This document shows positions 35,465 to 44,674 of a stretch of 64,000 nucleotides of DNA, piece by piece. Under the pieces are notes generated by a model, which worked only from the letters and a program-made list of their open reading frames with translations, had not been told where the DNA came from and made no database searches. Source of the stretch: SH-MAG3 sp036374995 (lineage in GTDB: Bacteria > Gemmatimonadota > Gemmatimonadetes > Longimicrobiales > RSA9); contig DASUSS010000108.1 in assembly GCA_036374995.1 (NCBI GenBank), positions 1 through 64,000 of the forward strand, written 5' to 3'. Both the position numbers and the translations under genes were made by a program. Numbering within the stretch: position 1 is the first letter of the stretch; every line of letters starts with the position of its first letter.

Positions 35465-37978
35465 ATGCGTGTCCCCGTCGCCACGTATCGGCTCCAGATC
35501 AACGACGCGTTCACACTCGATGACGCCCGCAACCTCGTGCCGTGGCTCGCCCGCCTCGGCATCACCGACGTCTATCTCTCGCCGGTGTTCGAGGCGCGAC
35601 GCGGCAGCACCCACGGCTACGACGTCACGGATCCGACCCGCGTCCGCGCTTCCATCGGCGGGCCCGGTGCGCTCGCGCGGCTCGCCGGGGAGGCGCAGCG
35701 TCATCACATGGGCATCGTGCTCGACATCGTGCCGAATCACATGGCCGCCTCGAGCGAAAATCCGTGGTGGCGCGACGTGCTCGAGCAGGGCCGGGCCTCG
35801 CAGTACGCCCGCTTCTTCGATGTCGACTGGAATGCCGGCCCGCTCGCCCTGCCGATCCTCGGCGACGCGATCGAGCGCGTCCTCGAGCGCGGCGAGATGA
35901 CGATCGCCGCGGACGGGAGCGAGCTGATCTATCACGAGACCCGGCTTCCGATCGCGTCCGGGACCGCGACCGACGATGTGGCCGCCACATTGCGGCAGCA
36001 GCAGTACCAGCTCGTGCCGTGGTGGACGGCGTCCGAGCAGATGACGTATCGCCGCTTCTTCGATATCACGGACCTCGCCGGTGTGCGTGTCGAGGACCGC
36101 GCCGTGTTCGAGGCGACACATGCGCTCGTCCGCGAGCTCGCTGCCGACGGCATCATCACGGGCCTGCGCATCGATCACATCGATGGGCTCCGTGATCCGG
36201 CCGGCTACCTGCACGAGCTCCGTGAGTTCGTGCGGGATCCCGACGGCGGCCCCGTGTTCACGCTCGTCGAGAAGATCCTCGAGAGCTCCGAGCTGCTGCC
36301 CGCGGACTGGGAGTGTGAGGGAACCACCGGCTACGAGTTCCTCAGCCTGGCCGGTGCGCTCCTCATCGCGCCGGAGGGGCAGGCGCAGATCGACGCCTTC
36401 TACCGGCGGGTCACCGGCGATACGCGGCACTTCGACGAGCTGGTGCGTGAGAAGAAGCTGCTCGTGATGGAGCGACTGTTCGGTGGCGAGCTCAGGTCGC
36501 TCGCGCTCGCACTGGCGCGGCTGGTGAAGGTCGAGTACGGCGTGGCGCGTCGCGCGATCGCGGAGCTGACTGCGAGCATGGACGTGTACCGCACCTACAC
36601 GCGCGAATGGCGTGTGAGTCCCGCCGATCGCCGGCGCATCGAGGAGGCCGTGAGCGATGCCGTGCAGCGCGCCACGGACCGCCGGCTCGAGGCCGTGCTC
36701 GAGGCGCTGCGGCGGATCGTCCTGCTCGAGTCGCCGGAACAGCCGGCGGGTCACCTCGACTGGGTCATGCGCTGGCAGCAGTTCACCGGCCCCGTGATGG
36801 CGAAGGGCTTCGAGGACACCGCGCTCTACTGCCACAACGCGCTGCTGGCCGCGAACGACGTCGGCACCGATCCCGCACGACCCTGCCTCGCCGACGACGA
36901 GCTCCACGCCGCGCTCCAGCGGCGACTCCAGTCCGCCGCGCTCTCTCTCAACGCGACCGCGACCCACGACACGAAGCGCGGCGAGGACACGCGCGCACGG
37001 ATTGCCGTGCTGTCGGAGCTTCCCGACGAGTGGCGCGCGCGTCTCCGTCGCTGGATGCGGCAGGGCGATGAATGGAAGAACGAGATCGCGGAAGAGGAGG
37101 AGACGGTCGCTCCTTCGGCGGATGTCGAGAGCCTGCTGTATCAGACGCTGCTCGGCGCGTGGCCGCTCGACGGGGTCGATGACGGGTTCCGCTCGCGCAT
37201 TCATGCCTACATGATGAAGGCCGTGCGCGAGGCGAAGGAGCAGACCAGCTGGCGCCGGCCCGATGAGGATTACGAGCTCGCACTCACCGCGTTCATCGAG
37301 CGGCTCATGGCGGAGTTCGGACGCGAGGGTCTGGCCGAGGATGTCGGCACGTTCGCGCAGCGCCTCGCCCCGCACGGCGCGCTGAACGCGATGGCGCAGA
37401 TGCTGCTCAAGGCAACGGCGCCCGGCATACCGGACTTCTATCAGGGCACCGAGCTGTGGTCCTTCACGCTGGTCGACCCGGACAATCGCGCGCCGATCGA
37501 TTTTGCGGCGCGGCGCAGCCTGTTCGACGAAGTCGCGAGTCTGCGCGACTCGCCGGACCCCGCGCCGGCGCGCGCCCTGCTCACCTCATGGCAGGATGGC
37601 CGGATCAAGCTCCTGTTGACCGCCCACGCCCTCCGGTTCCGTGCCATGCACCGCGACGTCTTCGAGCAGGGTGAGTACACACCCCTGCCCGCGACCGGCC
37701 CGGAGGCGGATCACGTGTTCGCGTTCGCGCGCCGCCTGAACGGTCGCGCCTGCATCACCGTGCTGCCGCGCCGGACGGTCACGCTCGGCGAGTCCCCCGC
37801 GATCGATCCCGCTCTGTGGCGGGACACGCGAGTACCGCTGCCGCCCGGACTGCGCAACCGCTGGCACAATGCGCTGACCGGGGAGATCACCGAGACCGGC
37901 GACACCATACAGCTCCGCGCGCTGTTCGCTTCCGTGCCGTTCGCACTGCTGGAAGTCTCGCAGCCGATCGGCGGCTGA
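35465..37978 (+). CDS. treY: Malto-oligosyltrehalose synthase
   Basis: TreY (GH13_26) turns the reducing-end glucose of a maltodextrin into an alpha,alpha-1,1 trehalose unit. It opens RVPVATYRLQINDAFTLDDA and has STHGYDVTDPTRV, DIVPNHMA, the catalytic Asp region GLRIDHIDGLRDP, Glu in TLVEKILESSELLP, and the late ATATHDTKRGEDTRAR. PGIPDFYQGTELW is also typical. At 837 residues the length is normal. It is the last gene of the glucan operon and ends 8 nt from the convergent TPR gene; I see no terminator between them. Confidence 0.96.
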   Translation: MRVPVATYRLQINDAFTLDDARNLVPWLARLGITDVYLSPVFEARRGSTHGYDVTDPTRVRASIGGPGALARLAGEAQRHHMGIVLDIVPNHMAASSENPWWRDVLEQGRASQYARFFDVDWNAGPLALPILGDAIERVLERGEMTIAADGSELIYHETRLPIASGTATDDVAATLRQQQYQLVPWWTASEQMTYRRFFDITDLAGVRVEDRAVFEATHALVRELAADGIITGLRIDHIDGLRDPAGYLHELREFVRDPDGGPVFTLVEKILESSELLPADWECEGTTGYEFLSLAGALLIAPEGQAQIDAFYRRVTGDTRHFDELVREKKLLVMERLFGGELRSLALALARLVKVEYGVARRAIAELTASMDVYRTYTREWRVSPADRRRIEEAVSDAVQRATDRRLEAVLEALRRIVLLESPEQPAGHLDWVMRWQQFTGPVMAKGFEDTALYCHNALLAANDVGTDPARPCLADDELHAALQRRLQSAALSLNATATHDTKRGEDTRARIAVLSELPDEWRARLRRWMRQGDEWKNEIAEEEETVAPSADVESLLYQTLLGAWPLDGVDDGFRSRIHAYMMKAVREAKEQTSWRRPDEDYELALTAFIERLMAEFGREGLAEDVGTFAQRLAPHGALNAMAQMLLKATAPGIPDFYQGTELWSFTLVDPDNRAPIDFAARRSLFDEVASLRDSPDPAPARALLTSWQDGRIKLLLTAHALRFRAMHRDVFEQGEYTPLPATGPEADHVFAFARRLNGRACITVLPRRTVTLGESPAIDPALWRDTRVPLPPGLRNRWHNALTGEITETGDTIQLRALFASVPFALLEVSQPIGG

Positions 37979-37986
37979 TCGACGTC

Positions 37987-38994
37987 CTAGGTGAGCGCGG
38001 CCAGCTCGAGCGTGCGCTCCCGGATCCGCCGCCCCCACGGCTCCGCCGACAGCATGCCGAACCGCCGCTCCGCTGCGTCACGGTAGCGCTGCGCCCCGTC
38101 GTCGTCGCCGGTCGCGAGCGCCAGCACGCCCAGCGCTTCCTCCGTCTCGGCTTCGAGCAGCGGGTTGTGCACGTGACGGGCCTGCTCGAGCGCCTGCGCC
38201 AGGTATTCCGCCGCATGCTCCATGGCGCGCTCCCGGAGCGCGACGATGCCCAGCACACGCAGCGCCTCGCCGGCGCCGTTCGCATCCTCGATCGCACGCA
38301 GCCGCGCGAGCGCTCGGCTCGCGGCCGCACGCGCCAGCGTCGCGTCGCCCTGATCGAGCAGCAGCAATGCGCGCTCCTCCTCTGCACGGCCGAGCACATC
38401 GTCGCTGCTGGATACCCGCGCATGCTGCATCGCCTCGAGGAAATGCGATTCCGCCTCCAGCAGTCGCCCGCGCTCACGGTACAGAATCGCCAGGTTCTGA
38501 TGCGCCTGCGCGACGCCGCGGCGATCACCCAGCTGGTGCGCTGCGACCAGCGCGCGGTTGTAGGTCGCGAGCGCGTCATCGGTCCGATCGTGCAGCGTCT
38601 GGATCACGCCGAGGTTGTTGTGCGCCGCCGACAGCAGCGCCAGGTCCCCGTCGCGAGTCGCCAGCTCCACCACGTGCCACCACAGCTGCTCGGCCGCTGC
38701 CAGGTCGCCACTGTCGTAGCGCAGCATCGCCTCCAGGTTGAGGCGGCGCCGGATGAGCCACGCGTCCGCGCGACGCCGCACCACGACGTCCAGCCGCTTG
38801 ACCAGATCGAGCGCGGCGACCGTCCGGCCGACCCGGCGGCGCGCGTACGCCGCGTGGTAACCAAGCTCCGGATCCTCGAGCAGCAGCTCGTCGGGCGTGC
38901 CGTCCAGCAGGCGCACCACAGCGGCGAAGTCGCTCCGCTGCGTGTGCGCACGCACGCGCTCGAGCAGATCCGAAGAACCCGGCAGGCTCACCAC
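37987..38994 (-). CDS. TPR-repeat protein
   Basis: A 335-residue all-helical protein with several tetratricopeptide-like repeats, clearest at AAHNNLGVIQTLHDRTDDAL, AQAHQNLAILYRERGRLLEA and GEALRVLGIVALRERAMEHA. No catalytic or DNA-binding domain is visible, so it is probably a protein-interaction scaffold. The start may be either of two adjacent GTG codons (38994 or 38991), both after GGAGAC. It follows the lipoprotein gene by 7 nt, so both are probably one transcript. Confidence 0.75.
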   Translation of the reverse strand: MVSLPGSSDLLERVRAHTQRSDFAAVVRLLDGTPDELLLEDPELGYHAAYARRRVGRTVAALDLVKRLDVVVRRRADAWLIRRRLNLEAMLRYDSGDLAAAEQLWWHVVELATRDGDLALLSAAHNNLGVIQTLHDRTDDALATYNRALVAAHQLGDRRGVAQAHQNLAILYRERGRLLEAESHFLEAMQHARVSSSDDVLGRAEEERALLLLDQGDATLARAAASRALARLRAIEDANGAGEALRVLGIVALRERAMEHAAEYLAQALEQARHVHNPLLEAETEEALGVLALATGDDDGAQRYRDAAERRFGMLSAEPWGRRIRERTLELAALT

Positions 38995-39001
38995 GTCTCC
39001 G

Positions 39002-39610
39002 TCAGCCGGCGATCGCGAATCCGGTGAAGCCCGTGATCAGACCCTCGACCTCCTTCTCCACGTGGAGACGGATGGAGCCTACGGGATACCACGGCGCTCC
39101 CGGGCTCTCCTGCCGCCACAGCCGCAGCCGCTGCTCGAGGTCATCGTCGTCGTCATCGACGTCACCGTCATCGTCGAGGTCGCCTTCCGTGCGACGGTAG
39201 ACGATCTTGAGCCGCGCCGGACGGTCCGGATCGAAGCGCAGGCCCGAGGGCTCGAACTGGAACAGGAAGCGGCCGTCCGGACTGACCAGTACGCTGATCA
39301 GAACCGAGTCGCCGTCCTGGAACAGCGTTCCATCCGGGCGCCGCAGCAGCGATTGCGCCGCCACCCGGAACTCCAGGAACTCCTCGCCCTCCTCGCCGGG
39401 CTGCTCCGGCAGATACCGCATCACCAGGATGCGATCTTCGCCCTTCACTGCCCAGAAACTCGCCTGTGACGTGACCAGCGGCAGCAGATCCGATGGGAAC
39501 CGCACGAACTCCAGCTGCGTCTCGTCCACACCCGGCTCGGGGCCCGTACCGTCACTGCATGCGGACGGCAGGACGGCCGCACACACGAGCAATACCTTCA
39601 ACGCTCTCAT
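39002..39610 (-). CDS. Lipoprotein with an acidic Asp-rich loop
   Basis: A 202-residue exported protein with a lipobox near residue 18 (LPSACSD), so probably lipid-anchored. The middle is beta-rich (VLISVLVSPDGRFLFQFEPSG). Near residue 145 there is an unusual acidic run, GDLDDDGDVDDDDDDLEQRL, possibly calcium-binding or just a spacer. I do not recognise the family. The C-terminal VGSIRLHVEKEVEGLITGFTG segment looks conserved rather than random. Confidence 0.7.
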   Translation of the reverse strand: MRALKVLLVCAAVLPSACSDGTGPEPGVDETQLEFVRFPSDLLPLVTSQASFWAVKGEDRILVMRYLPEQPGEEGEEFLEFRVAAQSLLRRPDGTLFQDGDSVLISVLVSPDGRFLFQFEPSGLRFDPDRPARLKIVYRRTEGDLDDDGDVDDDDDDLEQRLRLWRQESPGAPWYPVGSIRLHVEKEVEGLITGFTGFAIAG

Positions 39611-39745
39611 CGATACCTCTGGATACGTGGTCGCAGGATCGGACGAGTGACATCTTCGGCACTCGCCGTTCCCGCGCGGGATCCTTGTGCCGCCACGAGT
39701 TCCCGGCGACCGGGTGTTACGCCGGTGTACAGCTGTTCCGCTCCG
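39611..39745. other. Gap between the sigma-54 activator and the lipoprotein gene
   Basis: This 135-nt space should carry the promoter for the lipoprotein-TPR pair. I looked for a -24/-12 sigma-54 promoter (GG then GC separated by ten bases in a TGGCAC/TTGC context) and found no convincing match. A GGTGTA/TACACC pairing sits just after the activator stop but has no T-run. Confidence 0.3.
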
Positions 39746-41101
<1,356 letters not shown>

Positions 41102-41120
41102 TCGTCTCCTGTACCGTGGG

Positions 41121-41132
41121 ACACTCGAGTGT
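41121..41132. promoter_or_regulatory. 12-bp palindrome in the divergent activator/lipoprotein region
   Basis: ACACTCGAGTGT is a perfect palindrome just upstream of the activator start and 150 nt upstream of the divergent lipoprotein gene. It is followed by GTAGCATAGCACTAC, partly symmetric. The position suggests an operator, perhaps autoregulatory, but no binding evidence exists. Confidence 0.3.
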
Positions 41133-41281
41133 AGCATAGCACTACAGTCGACCGGCCGACAGGAAATCGTGGTTCGGGCCGGTTCCGCATGGGCCGCAAC
41201 GGGTTCCGGCGCGGGCGGGACCCCGGAATGGCCGTTGCCCTTCCCGACAGCGACGCAGGATCATCTTCAAGGGAGGCTCGC

Positions 41282-42043
41282 ATGAGGAAGGCATGGGTTA
41301 CGCTCGCGGTGCTGGCGCTCGGGGCGTGCAGCGACCCGACATCGACGGCGGACCAGGTGGCCGTGACGGTGGCGTTCGCGACGAGCGACGCGGGCGCGGG
41401 AACGCAATCGAATGGACAACTGGTGCTGCAGGGGACCAACGGCACGCTCGTGATCGAGGAGCTGCGGGTGATCGTCGACCGGTTCGAGCTGAAGCGGACC
41501 GAGGATGACGTGTGTGTCGAGGAGGATCATTCGTGCGAGCGGTTCCGCGCGCCGCCGCTGTTCATCGACGTACCGCTCACGGGCGGATCGACGGTTGCGA
41601 TCGAGCAGCCGGTCGAGCCGGGCACGTACCGCCGGCTGAAGTTCGAGATCGAGGATCTCGAGGACGACGACGACACGCCGACGCGTGCAGCGGAGATCGC
41701 GCAGCTGCTGAGCGACGTGCGCGCACAGTTCCCGGAGTGGCCGCGCGAGGCGAGCATGCAGGTCACGGGAACGTTCACGCCGACCGGCGGCGCAGCGCAG
41801 CCCTTCACGGCGTATTTCGAGGCCGAGGTCGACATCCGCATGGACCTCGTGCCGCCGGTCACGCTCGTCGACGACGGCACGGGCGCGAAGTTCACCGTCG
41901 TCCTCGACCCTGCGCTGTGGTTCAGTCACGGCGACGGCACCGTACGCGACCTCTCCCAGCTGGACTTCGGCCGCACCGGCGTCGCGGAGGAGTTCGAGGT
42001 CGAGATCCACAACGGCTTCGCGGAGCTCGAGTGCGAGTCCTGA
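41282..42043 (+). CDS. DUF4382-like lipoprotein
   Basis: A 253-residue exported protein with lipobox LGAC near residue 15. The sequence GTLVIEELRVIVDRFELKR, two Cys in CVEEDHSCERF, PLFIDVPLTGGSTVAIEQPVEPGTYRRLKFEI and a late KFTVVLDPALWF form the beta-sandwich pattern I associate with DUF4382 surface lipoproteins. An acidic run, EDLEDDDDTPT, sits mid-chain. Function is unknown. It diverges from the sigma-54 activator and has a strong GGGAGG site 7 nt before ATG. Both this and the 39.0-kb lipoprotein carry Asp-rich loops. Confidence 0.75.
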   Translation: MRKAWVTLAVLALGACSDPTSTADQVAVTVAFATSDAGAGTQSNGQLVLQGTNGTLVIEELRVIVDRFELKRTEDDVCVEEDHSCERFRAPPLFIDVPLTGGSTVAIEQPVEPGTYRRLKFEIEDLEDDDDTPTRAAEIAQLLSDVRAQFPEWPREASMQVTGTFTPTGGAAQPFTAYFEAEVDIRMDLVPPVTLVDDGTGAKFTVVLDPALWFSHGDGTVRDLSQLDFGRTGVAEEFEVEIHNGFAELECES

Positions 42044-42201
42044 GACGGAGCCGGCACGCCTGACGTCATTGCCCCCGCGCCCGGAACCTCGGGCGCGGGG
42101 CGCTTCGTCACTGGGACGTGCCCCGGGTCGAGCCGCCCGTCCCGCGGCGCCGTGCAGCGCCTCGGCCCGGGCGGCGTGCCCCGGTGCGCCGCTCCGCTGG
42201 C

Positions 42202-42354
42202 GCCGTGACCATTCTGGCCCGGGCGGGTGCCCCGATGCGCCGCCACGCCGGCGCCGTGACCATTCTGGCCCGGGCGGGTGCCCCGATGCGCCGCGCCGCC
42301 GGCGGCGTGACCATTCTAGCCCGGGCGGGTGCCCCGATGCGCCGCCACGATGCC
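42202..42354. repeat. Three 51-bp tandem repeats of the ubiE gene tail
   Basis: Copies begin at 42202, 42253 and 42304, each about 51 bp and nearly identical (core CCCGGGCGGGTGCCCCGATG), with a more degenerate copy before 42202. Read on the minus strand the copy at 42304 is the 3' end of ubiE (AAHRGTRPG then TAG). In the next copies the stop position reads CAG, so the 17-residue tail AAHRGTRPGQNGHGAGV would continue in frame. It is not a CRISPR: there are no spacers. Confidence 0.9.
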
Positions 42355-43041
42355 CCCGGTCATCGCCTCCCACGCCACCGCGTCGAACCCGGCGTGCTGC
42401 ATCCGGACCGCGAGCCCGGCCGGCTCCGGGAACCGGAGCACAGACTCGGGCAGGTACGTGTATGCGCTGCCGTGCTTCGAGATCAGCCGTCCCACCAGCG
42501 GCAGTACGTGCCGGAAATACGACAGGTACAGCGCCCGGAACGGCTGCCAGTGCGGCGTCATGAACTCCAGCACGACGAGCCGGCCGCCGGGGCGGATCAC
42601 CCGGCCCAGCTCGCGCAGCCCCGCATCCAGATCCGCCAGGTTGCGCACCCCGAAAGCGACCATCGCCCCGTCGACGCTCGCGTCCGCGAGCGGCAGCCGG
42701 AGCGCATCCGCACACGCCGGCAGGATCCCGCGTCCCGCCAGCTTCGACCGCCCCGCATCCAGCATCGGCCACGCGAAATCGAACCCCAGCACGGTACCGC
42801 GGAACGCCGGCCGGTCCGCCAGCTCCACCGCCAGGTCCAGCGTGCCGGCGCACGCGTCCAGATAGACGCCGTCCGCAAGCCTACCTTCCAGCAGCCGGTC
42901 CACCGCGCGACGTCGCCAGGCACGGTCGCGGTTCAGGCTGAGCAGGTGATTGAGGAGGTCGTAGCGAGGGGCGATCGCACCGAACATGCGGCGCACCTCT
43001 GTCGCCTTCGTCTCCGGGGGCGGCAGCGGTGTGCCTGCCAT
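42316..43041 (-). CDS. ubiE: UbiE/MenG-type quinone methyltransferase
   Basis: This SAM-dependent C-methyltransferase performs the last ring methylation of menaquinone (and ubiquinone in some bacteria). Key motifs: VRRMFGAIAPRYDLLNHLLS, the SAM loop YLDACAGTLDLAVEL (family usually VLDxACGTGD), ALRLPLADASVDGAMVAFGVRN, GRVIRPGGRLVVLEF, and the ending TGGIVAAHRGTRP. At 241 residues it is standard. The ATG at 43041 has AAGGA upstream. The end of the gene lies within a tandem repeat and its stop (TAG) differs by one base from CAG in the other copies. Confidence 0.93.
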   Translation of the reverse strand: MAGTPLPPPETKATEVRRMFGAIAPRYDLLNHLLSLNRDRAWRRRAVDRLLEGRLADGVYLDACAGTLDLAVELADRPAFRGTVLGFDFAWPMLDAGRSKLAGRGILPACADALRLPLADASVDGAMVAFGVRNLADLDAGLRELGRVIRPGGRLVVLEFMTPHWQPFRALYLSYFRHVLPLVGRLISKHGSAYTYLPESVLRFPEPAGLAVRMQHAGFDAVAWEAMTGGIVAAHRGTRPG

Positions 43042-43128
43042 CGCACAGGTCCTTCGGCTTTCATTACATTGGAGTACTGCCGGATGCCGCGGCAAACTAG
43101 TCCCGTCCCGCGGCGGCCGGCAACCAGC

Positions 43129-43259
43129 GGACCTGGCACCCCTTTTTCCAAAAGGCCCGACGGCCCATGCGCCGTCCCCGCGCTCACGGCCCGAACGGCG
43201 GTTCGCGGCCGCTCCGCCCATAGCGCGCTGGGCCTTTTGGAAAAAGGGGTGCCAGGTCC
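43129..43259. repeat. Perfect 30-nt inverted repeat with a 71-nt loop
   Basis: Arms at 43129-43158 (starting GGACCTGGCACCCCTTTTTC) and 43230-43259 are exact reverse complements. They include the A/T run TTTTTCCAAAA, unusual in this GC-rich DNA. The element lies between the divergent ubiE and sigma-factor genes. The arm words GGACCTGGCACC/GGTGCCAGGTCC resemble REP/BIME-type palindromes moved by REP-associated transposases; no such transposase is in the window. It might also affect sigma-operon transcription. Confidence 0.92.
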
Positions 43260-43290
43260 GCATGCGAAACCGCGCCACGGCCGACCGCGT

Positions 43291-43953
43291 ATGGGCAGTC
43301 GGACGGCGACTGCGCCCAGCGGGCGCGGAGAGCATGTTCGGCCGTCCACACCCGCGAGGGAATTGGACTACTCGAGCTTAACCGACCAGCAGGTGGTCCT
43401 GCTTGCGCGCGAAGGCCGCGAGCAGGCGTTCCGGGAGCTGATCGGGCGCTACCAGCGTCCGGTCTTTTCGCTCATCTACCGTCTGGTCCGCGACCGGGAG
43501 AAGGCCGAGGATCTCGCCCAGGACACGTTCGTCAAGGTGCTGAACGCGATCGACCGCTACGATCCGCAGTACAAGTTCAGCTCCTGGATCTTCAAGATCG
43601 CCCACAACACCGGGCTCGATCACCTGCGACGACGCGAGCCGGAGACGCTGTCGCTGGATGGCTCGCCGCATGCCCGTACGGCTGCGGAGGTGGAGGCGAG
43701 CACGATCACGCCGGAGAGCCGCGAGGAGACGCCGGAGCAGTTCGCCCAGAACCGCGAGCTCGGCAGCGAGATCGAGTCGGCGATCGGGACGCTGCGGCCG
43801 GAGTACCGGACCGCGATCCTGCTGTGCCACGTCGAGGGGCGTCCGTACGACGAGATTGCCCAGATCATGGACGTTCCGCTGGGTACGGTGAAGACGTACA
43901 TCCACCGGGGCCGCAAGGAATTGATGCAGCGCCTGGAGCACCTGCGATGTTGA
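43291..43953 (+). CDS. ECF-type RNA polymerase sigma factor
   Basis: Region 2 is clear: LIGRYQRPVFSLIYRLVRDREKAEDLAQDTFVKVLNAI (-10 recognition), followed by FSSWIFKIAHNTGLDHLRRR. Region 4 is LRPEYRTAILLCHVEGRPYDEIAQIMDVPLGTVKTYIHRGRKEL, the -35-binding helix-turn-helix. The linker has a Glu-rich piece (ITPESREETPEQF). Start is uncertain: ATG 43291 (220 aa) or TTG 43363, where family homology begins, though its GAGGG site is only 2 nt away. It is followed by an anti-sigma gene, so it probably responds to an envelope signal and drives its own operon. Confidence 0.93.
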   Translation: MGSRTATAPSGRGEHVRPSTPARELDYSSLTDQQVVLLAREGREQAFRELIGRYQRPVFSLIYRLVRDREKAEDLAQDTFVKVLNAIDRYDPQYKFSSWIFKIAHNTGLDHLRRREPETLSLDGSPHARTAAEVEASTITPESREETPEQFAQNRELGSEIESAIGTLRPEYRTAILLCHVEGRPYDEIAQIMDVPLGTVKTYIHRGRKELMQRLEHLRC

Positions 43954-44014
43954 AACCGTCGCCGGGATCCGGGCGTAATGGTTCACGGACACTCGATTTG
44001 GAGAATCTGGGACG

Positions 44015-44674
44015 ATGAGCGAACCGTACCACCCTACAGCGGACCGGCTGGAGGCCTTCGTGGAAGGAAGCCTCGCGGCCGGGGAGCGCGTGGTGCTCGA
44101 ATCGCACCTGGTCGCGTGTCCGGCGTGCCAGGCCCGGACGGAGGAATGGCGGGCGCTGTTCTCCGTTCTGGACCGCCTGCCGCAGTACGAGCCGTCGGTC
44201 GGCTTCGCGAACCGGGTCATGGCCCAGGTCCGGGTTGCCCGGCAGGGCGCCTGGCAGCAGTGGACGGAGCGCGCGAACGCGCTGGTGGCGCGCGCTGCTC
44301 CCAAGACGAACTTCGGCTGGTCCCTCGCGGTCGCGTTGCTGGCTCTGCCCGTCATTCTGGGCGGCGGCGTCATCTCCTGGCTGGTTTCGAGGTCCTACAT
44401 CACGCCGCAGACGCTGCTCGGCTACACGCGTGACTCCGTGGTCGAGGGGCTCCAGGGCTTCGGGTCCACGGTGATCGGTGCCGCGATGCAGACGGATGCG
44501 GCGACCTGGATCGTTGCCAATGTAGGCGGCTTCATCAACAGTGCCGGCGTGACCGGCGTGGGCGCCGTGCTCGGCGTCCTCGGCACGGCCACGCTGCTCT
44601 CCATATGGGTACTTTACCGCAACCTGTTCCGCTCGCCTTCGCGGGAATCCGATTATGCTCTCTTCTCGTTCTGA
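44015..44674 (+). CDS. Zinc-finger (zf-HC2) anti-sigma factor
   Basis: A 219-residue membrane protein. The N-terminal cytoplasmic part has the anti-sigma zinc motif HLVACPACQ (H-x3-C-x2-C) near residues 30-38, preceded by LEAFVEGSLAAGERVVLESH. One membrane helix (LAVALLALPVILGGGVISWLV) sits near residue 105, and another hydrophobic stretch (VLGVLGTATLLSIWVLY) lies near the end. It should bind the sigma factor 62 nt upstream and release it on an envelope signal. Its end overlaps the next gene by 20 nt. Confidence 0.87.
   Translation: MSEPYHPTADRLEAFVEGSLAAGERVVLESHLVACPACQARTEEWRALFSVLDRLPQYEPSVGFANRVMAQVRVARQGAWQQWTERANALVARAAPKTNFGWSLAVALLALPVILGGGVISWLVSRSYITPQTLLGYTRDSVVEGLQGFGSTVIGAAMQTDAATWIVANVGGFINSAGVTGVGAVLGVLGTATLLSIWVLYRNLFRSPSRESDYALFSF

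Noticed and set aside
42202..42354. Tandem repeats as a CRISPR array
   Set aside because: The 51-bp units are contiguous with no variable spacers, and no cas gene is present.
43129..43259. Intrinsic terminator
   Set aside because: The T-run lies inside the stem, not after it, the loop is 71 nt, and both flanking genes read away from it.
42118..43290. An upstream extension of the sigma-factor frame to 611 codons
   Set aside because: It runs antisense through ubiE and the inverted repeat, and homology begins only near 43363-43380.
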